A DNA stretch of 6,531 nt from Lysobacterales bacterium. Its GTDB lineage: Bacteria > Pseudomonadota > Gammaproteobacteria > Xanthomonadales > SZUA-36. Shown piece after piece: positions 1-6,012 of the stretch. The notes below the pieces were generated by a model. That model was not told the origin of the DNA. It was given only the letters and a program-made list of their open reading frames with translations, and searched no databases. Within the stretch, counting starts at the first letter, position 1; every line of letters begins with the position of its first letter. Position numbers and translations under genes: made by a program. The DNA lies in assembly GCA_030637665.1 (NCBI GenBank), contig DAOWGA010000092.1, positions 1-6,531 on the forward strand. Reading direction: 5' to 3'.

Positions 1-1
1 C

Positions 2-535
2 GTAACTGGCATGAGCATCAGTTTCCTGATTATTATCATCGCCCTGCAGCTTATGTTGAGCACGCCATACGGCCTGAACCTGTTTCCGGTGCGTGGCTGG
101 CAGGTAGTCGGCCCGGCATCCTACCTGGCCTACGTGACCGTTCCGACACTGGCGCTGGTCCTGGTGACGCTGGGCTACAACACCAAGTTCTACCGCGCCG
201 TTTTTATCGAGGAGTCCGGCAAGGATCATATTCGCACTGCGCGCGCTTTCGGCGCCTCAGCGGCCAGTCTGATGTGGCGGCATGTTCTCAAGAACAGCAT
301 GGTGCCGATCATCACCCGTATCATGTTTTCAATACCGCTGGTGGTCATTTCCGGAAGCCTGCTGATCGAAAGCTATTTCGGCATTCCCGGTATCGGCAAG
401 ATTACTTTCGATGCCATCACCAGCGGGGATCAGCCCGTTCTGAAAGCGGTTGTCGGCCTGACCGCAGTATTGTTCGTATTAATACAAATTCTGACGGATT
501 TCCTTTACCGTATCGTGGACCCGAGGATCACTTGA
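2..535 (+). CDS. ABC transporter permease, OppB/DppB-like (5' partial)
   Basis: This is the C-terminal 177 residues of an inner-membrane permease of the peptide/nickel ABC importer family (BPD_transp_1 fold). The frame is open to the left edge, so the true start lies outside the window and the ATG at 11 is internal. Numbered from the first full codon, hydrophobic spans lie near residues 5-20, 41-58, 106-122 and 148-168. Residues 70-103 form the cytoplasmic EAA loop that docks on the ATPase, including HIRTARAFGAS with the conserved Gly at 84 and the downstream RHVLKNSMVPI. The end (DFLYRIVDPRIT) matches the usual C-terminus of DppB/OppB proteins, which average a little over 300 residues, so roughly the first 40% is missing. 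The TGA stop shares its A with the ATG of the next permease. Family assignment is firm; the substrate (dipeptide, oligopeptide, nickel or other) cannot be read from this fragment. Confidence 0.93.
   Translation, partial: VTGMSISFLIIIIALQLMLSTPYGLNLFPVRGWQVVGPASYLAYVTVPTLALVLVTLGYNTKFYRAVFIEESGKDHIRTARAFGASAASLMWRHVLKNSMVPIITRIMFSIPLVVISGSLLIESYFGIPGIGKITFDAITSGDQPVLKAVVGLTAVLFVLIQILTDFLYRIVDPRIT
523..526 (+). promoter_or_regulatory. Ribosome binding site for the OppC-like permease
   Basis: GAGG lies eight bases before the ATG at 535, inside the end of the first permease gene. It supports that ATG over the longer open frame that begins at 274. Confidence 0.6.
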
Positions 536-1440
536 TGATTGCGCCGTCCGCAGGGACCATCATTGCGACACGCCGCGGCTCAATCGCCGGCGACAGGGCG
601 GCATCCAGCCGGGTCTGGTCCAGTCTGCGCCGGGACCGGGCCGGCTTATTTGGCCTGGCGATTGTCGGACTGTTCTTCCTCGTGGCCGTCGGTGTCTGGC
701 TTGGCTGGCTGGGCCAGGGCTGGTCTGCCGCGGATGGCGGGCGCTGGGAATCAGCCGGGCCGGATCACTGGCTCGGCACCAATGTCCTGGGTCAGGATAT
801 CTTCCAGCGTGCTGTTTACAGTGTCCGCACTGCTTTTGAAATCGGCCTGCTTGTCGCCCTGTTGTCGACGCTGCTGGGCGCCCTGCTGGGCGGACTGTCA
901 GGTTGGTACAGCCACAGCTGGGTAGACGACTCCATACTCTGGCTCAAGGGCGTGCTGGACTCCATCCCCTTTTACCTGTTCGTTGCGGCGGTCGCTTTTG
1001 CCCTGCAGGGCTGGCCCTGGGCCATGCACCTGGCGATGATTGCAACTTTCTGGACCACCACCGGGCGGCTTGTCCGGGGCGAGGTCATGCGACTCAAGTC
1101 GCGTGAATTCGTGCTGTCGGCGCGCGCCATCGGTCTGCCCGTTCACTTGATCCTGCTCCGTCATATTCTTCCGAATACGCTGCACATCCTGCTGGTGCAG
1201 GCGACCATAGCCTTTGTTGCAGCCATTAAAACGGAAGTGATTCTGAGTTTCCTCGGCCTCGGTGTTCAGGATGGTGTCAGCTGGGGCCTGATGCTGGCAG
1301 AGAGCACACAGGAGGTGTTGGCCGGCCATTTCAACAATTTCCTCGCTGCCTCGCTCATGCTGTTTTTGTTATTGCTCGGATTTAACCTGCTCGCTGACGC
1401 AATGCAGGACGCCTTTGACCCCAGGCAGAATGCCTTGTGA
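535..1440 (+). CDS. ABC transporter permease, OppC/DppC-like
   Basis: This is a complete 301-residue second permease of the importer and should pair with the preceding protein as a membrane heterodimer. I chose the ATG at 535, which overlaps the upstream TGA by one base (TGATG) and has GAGG at 523-526, eight bases upstream. The open frame extends further left, but that part only shadows the first permease. The N-terminal 35 residues are cytoplasmic and basic, followed by a membrane span at about 36-58 (OppC_N-like). Residues 79-96 carry the typical DppC element HWLGTNVLGQDIFQRAVYS. Further spans lie near 103-125, 143-172, 214-235 and 268-288. The EAA loop is at 185-213 (EFVLSARAIGLP, Gly 200, then RHILPN). 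The end, DAFDPR, is typical of the family. Length is normal for DppC (about 300). Substrate is not determinable. Confidence 0.95.
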   Translation: MIAPSAGTIIATRRGSIAGDRAASSRVWSSLRRDRAGLFGLAIVGLFFLVAVGVWLGWLGQGWSAADGGRWESAGPDHWLGTNVLGQDIFQRAVYSVRTAFEIGLLVALLSTLLGALLGGLSGWYSHSWVDDSILWLKGVLDSIPFYLFVAAVAFALQGWPWAMHLAMIATFWTTTGRLVRGEVMRLKSREFVLSARAIGLPVHLILLRHILPNTLHILLVQATIAFVAAIKTEVILSFLGLGVQDGVSWGLMLAESTQEVLAGHFNNFLAASLMLFLLLLGFNLLADAMQDAFDPRQNAL

Positions 1441-2450
1441 GCGACACAGTCCTTTCAGTCAGCAGGCTCAGCGTCTCATTCGGCGTGAAATCAGCTGCAA
1501 CCAAGACCGTGGCAAAGGTCGTGGATGGCATCAGTTTTGAATTGAACGCCGGGGAGGTATTAGGCCTGGTCGGCGAATCCGGTTGCGGCAAATCAATCAC
1601 CGCGGCTGCCCTGATGGGCCTGCTGCCTTCCCCACCCGCCTTGATGGTTGCAGAACATATACTGCTGGGGGACAAAGACCTCTCAGCGCTGGATGAATCC
1701 GGCCTGCGCCAGGTGCGGGGCAGTGAAATATCCATGATATTCCAGGAACCTCTTACTGCCCTGGACCCGGTATTCAAAATCGGCAGCCAACTGTCGGCCG
1801 TGATCCGGCGGCATCAAGGCAAAGACCGGAAAAATGCTTTTACCACGGCCGTCGAAATGCTCGGGCGTGTCGGAATCGCAGATGCCGCCCGCATCATGAA
1901 AAGCTATCCGCACCAGTTGTCCGGTGGCATGAGGCAGCGTGTGATGATTGCGATGGCCATGGCCTGCCGCCCCAGGGTACTACTTGCCGATGAGCCTACT
2001 ACAGCGCTGGACGTCACTACCCAGGCACAGGTACTTGCCCGGCTGGCCGATCTCGGGCGCGACTCGGATACCGCCATCCTGCTGATCACGCACGACCTAG
2101 GTGTGGTCGCCCAGGCCTGTGACCGTGCGCTGGTTATGTACTGCGGCAGGATTGTCGAACAAGCACCGGTGGCGGAGCTGTTTGCCAATCCCGCACACCC
2201 TTACACAGCGGGCTTACTGGCCGCGGTTCCCCATGTAAGCCGGGAAGGCGTGCGGCCGGTCTGCGCGATCCCGGGATCTGTGCCCCATCCGGCCGCGCTG
2301 CCGGCAGGATGTCACTTCGCGGATCGCTGCGACCGTGCTGACAATCAATGTCGAGCCCATGTACCCCGCCTGCAAAGCCTGGAAGAATCAGAAATTGCGC
2401 AGCCACACCGCCATGCCTGTTTCCACCCCTTGCCGAAGGCGGCCATGTGA
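1437..2450 (+). CDS. Peptide-type ABC transporter ATP-binding protein, OppD/DppD-like
   Basis: This is a complete 337-residue cytoplasmic ATPase that powers the importer. The start is GTG at 1437, overlapping the previous TGA by four bases (GTGA), with AGG at 1423-1425 as a weak ribosome binding site. All nucleotide-binding elements are present: Walker A GESGCGKS (46-53), Q-loop Gln 103, signature LSGGMRQ (161-167), Walker B VLLADEP (181-187), D-loop ALD (190-192) and H-loop His 219. From about residue 249 the [13 protein letters not shown] segment marks the oligo_HPY C-terminal domain found only in the peptide/nickel subfamily. That domain carries cysteines at 292, 298, 305 and 328, the spacing associated with [4Fe-4S] binding in some characterised DppD/OppD proteins. 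The PHQ before LSGGMRQR and the gene order place it as the D-type rather than the F-type subunit. It should form a heterodimer with the next gene product. Confidence 0.96.
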   Translation: MSDTVLSVSRLSVSFGVKSAATKTVAKVVDGISFELNAGEVLGLVGESGCGKSITAAALMGLLPSPPALMVAEHILLGDKDLSALDESGLRQVRGSEISMIFQEPLTALDPVFKIGSQLSAVIRRHQGKDRKNAFTTAVEMLGRVGIADAARIMKSYPHQLSGGMRQRVMIAMAMACRPRVLLADEPTTALDVTTQAQVLARLADLGRDSDTAILLITHDLGVVAQACDRALVMYCGRIVEQAPVAELFANPAHPYTAGLLAAVPHVSREGVRPVCAIPGSVPHPAALPAGCHFADRCDRADNQCRAHVPRLQSLEESEIAQPHRHACFHPLPKAAM

Positions 2451-2457
2451 GCAATTC

Positions 2458-3441
2458 ATGACAGCGCCTACCCCCCCATTGCTCAGCATTCGCGACCTGC
2501 TGGTGCAATACCCCGCCGCCGCCAGCGGCAAGCGTACCCTGGCCGCTGTAAACGAAGTCAGCTTCGACATTCAGCCCGGCAGCATATTCGGTCTGGTTGG
2601 CGAGTCGGGTTCCGGCAAGACCAGCCTCGCCCATGCGATCGTGCAATTGGTCCGGCCGGCTGCAGGGAAGATTCTGTTTCACGGCGATAACCTGGTCACG
2701 ATGAAGGAGAAAGAATTGCGCAGCGCGCGCAGAAACATCCAGTTGGTATTCCAGGATCCCCTGGTTTCACTCAGCCCGCGCCGGAGTATCCTGCAAAGCC
2801 TGCTCGAACCTTTGAATCATTTCCGGATTGGCGCCTCCGGCCAGCGCCGTTCCCGGGCCATGAACGCGCTGGAAACCGTCGGCCTGGACCAGGGTGTACA
2901 ACATCGCTATCCGCATGAACTTTCGGGTGGGCAAAGGCAGCGCGCTGCTCTGGCCCGGGCCCTCATTACCGAACCCGAACTGATCATTGCTGACGAAGCG
3001 GTCTCTTCCCTCGATGTCTCGGTCCAGGCCAGGATCCTGGAGTTGATTCTGCATCTGCGTGAGAAAACCGGTGTCGCATTCCTGTTCATCTCACACGACC
3101 TGGCAGTGATCCAGCAACTGGCGGATGTAGTCGCTGTGATGTACCTTGGGAAAATGCTTGAGATCGCACCGGCCGGCACGCTTTTCCGCGACGCGGCGCA
3201 CCCTTACACCCGGGCGCTGCTCGATGCTGTCCCCGCGCCCGACCCCGGGCATGACAAGCCGCTTGTGCTCAGCGGCGAGCCGCCCTCCCCCTTGACTCCA
3301 CCATCAGGCTGCGTGTTTCATACACGTTGTCCCGCAGTAATGAAACAGTGTGAGAAAATTCAACCTGCTGAGAAGCACATTATTGAACCGGAAAGTTCGC
3401 CCAGCGCCCATCTTGTAAGGTGTCACTTATGGAATTCCTGA
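2458..3441 (+). CDS. Peptide-type ABC transporter ATP-binding protein, OppF/DppF-like
   Basis: This is the 327-residue second ATPase of the importer. The frame is open from 2335, but that extension only shadows the end of the OppD-like gene and has no family resemblance. I therefore chose the ATG at 2458, seven bases after the upstream stop, giving MTAPTPPLLSIRDL. The ribosome binding site is weak (GTGAG overlapping the upstream stop), so translation probably depends on coupling. Visible elements are Walker A GESGSGKT (48-55), Q-loop Gln 99, signature LSGGQRQ (155-161), Walker B LIIADE (175-180), SSLD D-loop (183-186) and His 213. The oligo_HPY tail begins near DAAHPYTRALL (245-255) and has cysteines at 285, 291, 298 and 322 in the same pattern as the partner ATPase. 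Length is normal for OppF. A run of seven C at 2471-2477 lies within codons 5-7. Confidence 0.95.
   Translation: MTAPTPPLLSIRDLLVQYPAAASGKRTLAAVNEVSFDIQPGSIFGLVGESGSGKTSLAHAIVQLVRPAAGKILFHGDNLVTMKEKELRSARRNIQLVFQDPLVSLSPRRSILQSLLEPLNHFRIGASGQRRSRAMNALETVGLDQGVQHRYPHELSGGQRQRAALARALITEPELIIADEAVSSLDVSVQARILELILHLREKTGVAFLFISHDLAVIQQLADVVAVMYLGKMLEIAPAGTLFRDAAHPYTRALLDAVPAPDPGHDKPLVLSGEPPSPLTPPSGCVFHTRCPAVMKQCEKIQPAEKHIIEPESSPSAHLVRCHLWNS
3417..3420 (+). promoter_or_regulatory. Ribosome binding site deciding the LEA-type lipoprotein start
   Basis: AAGG is spaced eight bases from the ATG at 3429 but directly abuts the alternative GTG at 3420, where it could not work. It therefore favours the shorter protein, whose signal peptide also begins cleanly at MEFLKDR. 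Confidence 0.55.
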
Positions 3442-3962
3442 AAGACAGATCGATCATTCTAATGCTACTGGTGATTGTGGCCTGCACCGCATGCGGGCCA
3501 AGCATAATTCGTGGAAGGCCGCCGTTTATCAGCATCGCAAGCTTGACGCTGGAAGGTGACCAGCTATCCGCCGACTTCAATATCAGCAACCCGAACGGGG
3601 AACCGATGGATATCGACGGCATAGAAATCCGGGTCCAGGTTGAAGATGCCGTTTTGACCCGCTACAACAGTGATTTCAAGTTAAAGATCGGCGCCAACAG
3701 CACCGAAGAGATCCTGGTCGAACAGCTTCCGGATGAATTCACGCAGGAGTTGCTCACATCCCTGGAAAGCGGCGAAGTCTCCAGCCTGCCATTTCACCTG
3801 GAAGGCAAGGTAAGCACGCTGGCGGACGGTACCCTCCAGTTCAGGAACAAGGGATACCTTTATCCTGTACCGGGTAAGCCGGGGCGGTTTCGTTCAGCGA
3901 CCACACATTCCAGCAGAATTCACGGAGACGATCCATTCCGCGAGATTGACGATAAACAATAG
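3429..3962 (+). CDS. Putative lipoprotein with LEA14/WHy-like (LEA type 2) domain
   Basis: This is a 177-residue exported protein. The ATG at 3429 is preferred over the in-frame GTG at 3420 because AAGG (3417-3420) then sits eight bases upstream; the start lies 13 bases inside the end of the OppF-like gene. Residues 1-18 are a short signal (basic/charged start, then IILMLLVIVA) ending in a lipobox IVA|C with Cys 19 as the likely lipidated residue; Cys 22 is a second candidate. Asp is not at +2, so outer-membrane sorting is plausible. Residues 33-145 have the LEA14/WHy beta-sandwich pattern: hydrophobic alternation, NISNPNG (51-57) as the characteristic Asn-Pro turn, then a Lys/Gly-Ala-Asn strand pair and SSLPFHLEGKV. 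The hydrophilic tail (about 150-177) has no recognised domain. LEA type 2 domains are linked to desiccation and protein protection, but the role here is unknown. It may be co-transcribed with the transporter. Confidence 0.85.
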   Translation: MEFLKDRSIILMLLVIVACTACGPSIIRGRPPFISIASLTLEGDQLSADFNISNPNGEPMDIDGIEIRVQVEDAVLTRYNSDFKLKIGANSTEEILVEQLPDEFTQELLTSLESGEVSSLPFHLEGKVSTLADGTLQFRNKGYLYPVPGKPGRFRSATTHSSRIHGDDPFREIDDKQ

Positions 3963-3986
3963 GCCAGGCAGGCTGATTGCTCAACC

Positions 3987-3990
3987 GAGG
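3987..3990 (+). promoter_or_regulatory. Ribosome binding site for the YkvA-like protein
   Basis: GAGG is followed by seven A and then the ATG at 3998. The A run includes the A of the start codon, making eight A in a row (3991-3998). The spacing favours 3998 over 4004. Confidence 0.6.
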
Positions 3991-3997
3991 AAAAAAA

Positions 3998-4564
3998 ATG
4001 CCCATGGAAATTACTTTCGAACTGAGCGATTCTGATCTCGAGTACTTCTGGAAAGTCATGGTATCTGCCCGGGAAAAGGCTTCCGGCCTGGATGAAGCGA
4101 CCATTATCGACAATGCCCGCAAGCTGCTGTCCGAAGTCTGGAACTCGGATACATCCGACTTCATCCGCGATTGCATGAGCCACCTTGAAACCATAATCGG
4201 TATGACAGTCGACAAGGGTTGGGGCCTCGAAGACGAAGACCGGAAGCGGGTCATCCAGGCCCTGGCCTATTTCTCCGAAGCGAAAGACTTGATTCCTGAC
4301 GACATCCCGGGCCTGGGCTTCATCGACGACGCCGTCATGATTGAAATGGTATCCGCGGAACTCAAGCACGAAATCCAGGCCTACCGGGACTTCTGCGTCT
4401 TCCGGGCTTCCGAAACCAGTCGCCTGGGTGACGAGGCCCAGGATCTTGAACGCTCAGACTGGCTGGAGGAGCGCCGCAAACAGCTTCACTCCCGCATGCG
4501 CCGCCGCCGCCACAAAAAAGGCGACAGCGAGGGCAGAAGCAGCTCACCTTTCTCCCTTTTCTAA
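3998..4564 (+). CDS. YkvA-like (DUF1232) domain protein
   Basis: This is a 188-residue protein with no signal peptide. I chose the ATG at 3998 because GAGG at 3987-3990 lies seven bases upstream; a second ATG at 4004 is also possible, and the TTG at 3977 is unlikely. The first 75 residues are acidic and predicted helical (ELSDSDLEYFWKVM at 8-21). Residues about 85-120 contain ALAYFSEAKDLIPDDIPGLGFIDDA, which matches the hallmark DLIPD.IPGLG..DD pattern of YkvA/DUF1232 domains. In many members this segment is membrane-associated, but here it is only weakly hydrophobic. The C-terminus is strongly basic (SRMRRRRHKKG, 165-175), suggesting contact with nucleic acid or acidic lipid; this is inference only. 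The gene starts 35 bases after the LEA-type gene, so both may share a transcript. No biochemical role is established for this family as far as I know. Confidence 0.78.
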   Translation: MPMEITFELSDSDLEYFWKVMVSAREKASGLDEATIIDNARKLLSEVWNSDTSDFIRDCMSHLETIIGMTVDKGWGLEDEDRKRVIQALAYFSEAKDLIPDDIPGLGFIDDAVMIEMVSAELKHEIQAYRDFCVFRASETSRLGDEAQDLERSDWLEERRKQLHSRMRRRRHKKGDSEGRSSSPFSLF

Positions 4565-4619
4565 ACAGGGCATGCAGGGAACGGGACATTACAGGATTCT
4601 GGTTGCGATCGAGACTGAT

Positions 4620-4650
4620 GCCGGAAGGCCGGGCCGTGGCCTTCCCCGGC
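4620..4650 (+). other. GC-rich hairpin between the YkvA-like and SET genes
   Basis: A perfect 8-base inverted repeat, GGAAGGCC (4623-4630) and GGCCTTCC (4638-4645), encloses a 7-base loop. A further GCC/GGC pairing (4620-4622 with 4648-4650) is possible across a two-C bulge. There is no T run on the 3' side and no A run on the 5' side, so it is not a classical intrinsic terminator in either direction. It could be a terminator of weak type, an mRNA 3' end stabiliser for the upstream operon, or a leader structure for the SET gene. Confidence 0.45.
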
Positions 4651-4676
4651 ACCGTCCTATACGATGAATCAAGCCG

Positions 4677-5006
4677 TTGCCTGACGCCGGATTGAACAAT
4701 CCACTGGTCTTTATTGAGCGTTCACCGATTCATGGGCGCGGCCTGTTTGCAACCACGGACCTGGCAACAGGCGCGATGATCGGAATATATGAAGGCCCGG
4801 TCGTTAAAGAAGACGGGATGTATGTGCTGTGGGTGGAAGATACACCGGGAGGGAAATGGACCGGTTACGATGGGCGCAATGAATTGCGGTTCATGAATCA
4901 CTCTGACCAGCCCAATGCCGAACTGGACGGTCTGGATTGCTATGCGCTCACGGATATTCAGGCCGGAACCGAAATCACCATTGACTACGGCTGGAATGAT
5001 GCTTGA
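4677..5006 (+). CDS. Small SET-domain protein, putative lysine methyltransferase
   Basis: This is a protein of up to 109 residues made almost entirely of a minimal SET domain, the fold that transfers methyl groups from S-adenosylmethionine to lysine side chains. Numbered from TTG 4677, visible motifs are SPIHGRGLFA (16-25, the SAM-binding GxG region), IYEGPVV (37-43), RFMNHSDQPN (71-80, matching the NHSxxPN core) and GTEITIDYGW (97-106, with the conserved Asp-Tyr at 103-104). There is no Cys-rich post-SET segment and the insert between motifs is short. The start is unresolved. An in-frame TGA at 4665-4667 closes the frame upstream, and there is no ATG or GTG before the domain, leaving TTG 4677 or TTG 4692. 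No convincing ribosome binding site precedes either. It lies 112 bases after the YkvA-like gene on the same strand. Substrate is unknown; bacterial SET proteins can modify host or endogenous proteins. Confidence 0.8.
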   Translation: MPDAGLNNPLVFIERSPIHGRGLFATTDLATGAMIGIYEGPVVKEDGMYVLWVEDTPGGKWTGYDGRNELRFMNHSDQPNAELDGLDCYALTDIQAGTEITIDYGWNDA

Positions 5007-5007
5007 T

Positions 5008-5037
5008 TAATGCATCTTTGACCACATTTGTGCATTA
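5008..5037. promoter_or_regulatory. Inverted repeat upstream of the glutaredoxin-rhodanese gene, possible operator
   Basis: TAATGCA (5008-5014) and TGCATTA (5031-5037) form a perfect 7-base inverted repeat separated by 16 bases. TGACC also occurs twice, at 5019-5023 and 5038-5042. A TTGACC hexamer at 5018-5023 resembles a -35 box, but the sequence 17 bases on (CCTGAT) is a poor -10. The location, directly after the SET gene and 50 bases before the next start, fits a regulator site, but no known factor's consensus is recognised. Confidence 0.3.
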
Positions 5038-5087
5038 TGACCTGATCAAACCCTTTTCACGGGGCCACTGGATAATGGAAACAGACT

Positions 5088-6011
5088 ATGGATTTGAGTG
5101 ATGCTGTAAAAAGCAAGATCGAAAACTACCTGCAGGGCAACAAGGTTGTGTTGTTCATGAAAGGCAATCCGCAACAACCCATGTGTGGATTCTCATCGAA
5201 GACCGTGGCGGCACTGGATAGCGTATTGCCCGATTATGCTTCGGTGAATGTACTGGATGATCCTGAAATCCGGGAAGGCATCAAGGTTTATGGCAACTGG
5301 CCGACCATACCGCAACTTTATATAGACGGCGAGCTGGTCGGCGGCTGCGATATCGTCCTGAATATGCTCAACAGCGGCGAATTGCACGAGTGCCTGGGGC
5401 TGGAAGCGCCGGACCGGACACCACCGGAACTGACCGTCACCACGGAAGCGGCGGCCAAAATTCTCGAGTCCATGCAGGGGCACGAGGGCGTTGCCCTGCA
5501 CTTCCAGATCGACGCGAGCTGGGATACTCAGTTCAACCTGGCGCCTCCGCAGGGTAATGAAATTACCACCCAATCCAACGGTATCGGCATCCTGATGGAC
5601 CTGGCAACTGCCCAGCGTGCCCGCGGCGCGGTCATCGACTGGGTGTCAACAATGCAAGGAGAAGGGCTTGCCATAGACCTGCCCCTGGCTCCACCGCCGG
5701 TGAAGCAAATGACGGTGCAGGAACTGGCGCAAAAAATGGAGAGCGGTGAAATCACCCTGGTCGACATCCGTGGCGATGACGAGAGAGTCCACGCAACTAT
5801 CGAGGGTTCGGTGGTGTTGACCCGGGAGATGATGGAAAAACTGGAGAATATGTCCAAGGACTCCGAGATCGCATTCCTGTGCCATCACGGCAACTCCAGC
5901 CAGGGAGCTGCGGAGTACTTCCGCAAACAGGGTTTCACGAAAATCAGTAACGTAGCCGGTGGTATCAAGGCCTGGTCGCTGGAGATCGATTCCTCAATCC
6001 CAGTCTACTAG
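5088..6011 (+). CDS. grxD: Grx4-type monothiol glutaredoxin fused to a cysteine-less A-type carrier-like domain and a rhodanese domain
   Basis: This is a 307-residue cytosolic protein with three parts. Residues 1-106 are a monothiol glutaredoxin: MKG (24-26), active-site CGFS (33-36), WPTIPQLYIDG (71-81, cis-Pro 75) and GGCD (85-88). These are the residues that bind glutathione and a bridging [2Fe-2S] cluster in Grx4/GrxD. Residues about 114-200 resemble an IscA/HesB A-type carrier: TTEAAAKI (118-125), then GIGILMDLATA (165-175) and GAVIDWV (180-186), which match the carrier's D..S..yL.G..IDYV. The three cluster-binding cysteines are absent. Residues about 207-307 are a rhodanese: LVDIRGDDE (224-232), the active loop CHHGNSS with Cys 265 (265-271), and NVAGGIKAW (288-296). 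The loop nearly matches CYHGNSS of E. coli GlpE. Plain GrxD is about 115 residues, so this is a true fusion. The ATG at 5088 has a weak GGA eight bases upstream. Likely role: Fe-S or persulfide transfer. Confidence 0.93.
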   Translation: MDLSDAVKSKIENYLQGNKVVLFMKGNPQQPMCGFSSKTVAALDSVLPDYASVNVLDDPEIREGIKVYGNWPTIPQLYIDGELVGGCDIVLNMLNSGELHECLGLEAPDRTPPELTVTTEAAAKILESMQGHEGVALHFQIDASWDTQFNLAPPQGNEITTQSNGIGILMDLATAQRARGAVIDWVSTMQGEGLAIDLPLAPPPVKQMTVQELAQKMESGEITLVDIRGDDERVHATIEGSVVLTREMMEKLENMSKDSEIAFLCHHGNSSQGAAEYFRKQGFTKISNVAGGIKAWSLEIDSSIPVY

Positions 6012-6012
6012 C

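Noticed and set aside
898..1777. Minus-strand frames (898-1329 and 1382-1777) opposite the permease and the OppD-like gene
   Set aside because: They mirror conserved transporter coding sequence and have no ribosome binding site or domain signal.
2335..2457. 41-residue N-terminal extension of the OppF-like ATPase
   Set aside because: It is read out of frame over the end of the OppD-like gene, gives a Cys/Arg-rich sequence without family resemblance, and a proper ATG follows at 2458 just after the upstream stop.
2134..2682. 182-codon minus-strand frame across the OppD/OppF junction
   Set aside because: It lies antisense to two clearly conserved ATPases and its translation has low-complexity Gly/Arg/Ala composition typical of a shadow frame.
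3420..3428. GTG at 3420 as start of the LEA-type lipoprotein
   Set aside because: The AAGG ribosome site would overlap the codon's first base; the ATG at 3429 has proper spacing.
3841..4369. Two minus-strand frames (3841-4254 and 3920-4369) across the LEA/YkvA boundary
   Set aside because: Both plus-strand genes have a ribosome binding site and recognisable domains. The antisense frames overlap each other and match nothing known.
4658..4665. TATACGAT as a -10 promoter element for the SET gene
   Set aside because: It matches only four of six -10 positions and no acceptable -35 element is found 16-18 bases upstream.
5071..5076. GATAAT as a -10 element for the glutaredoxin fusion
   Set aside because: It is a good -10 match, but the bases 16-18 upstream (around AAACCC) are not a -35, and the transcript would begin almost at the ATG, losing the GGA ribosome site.
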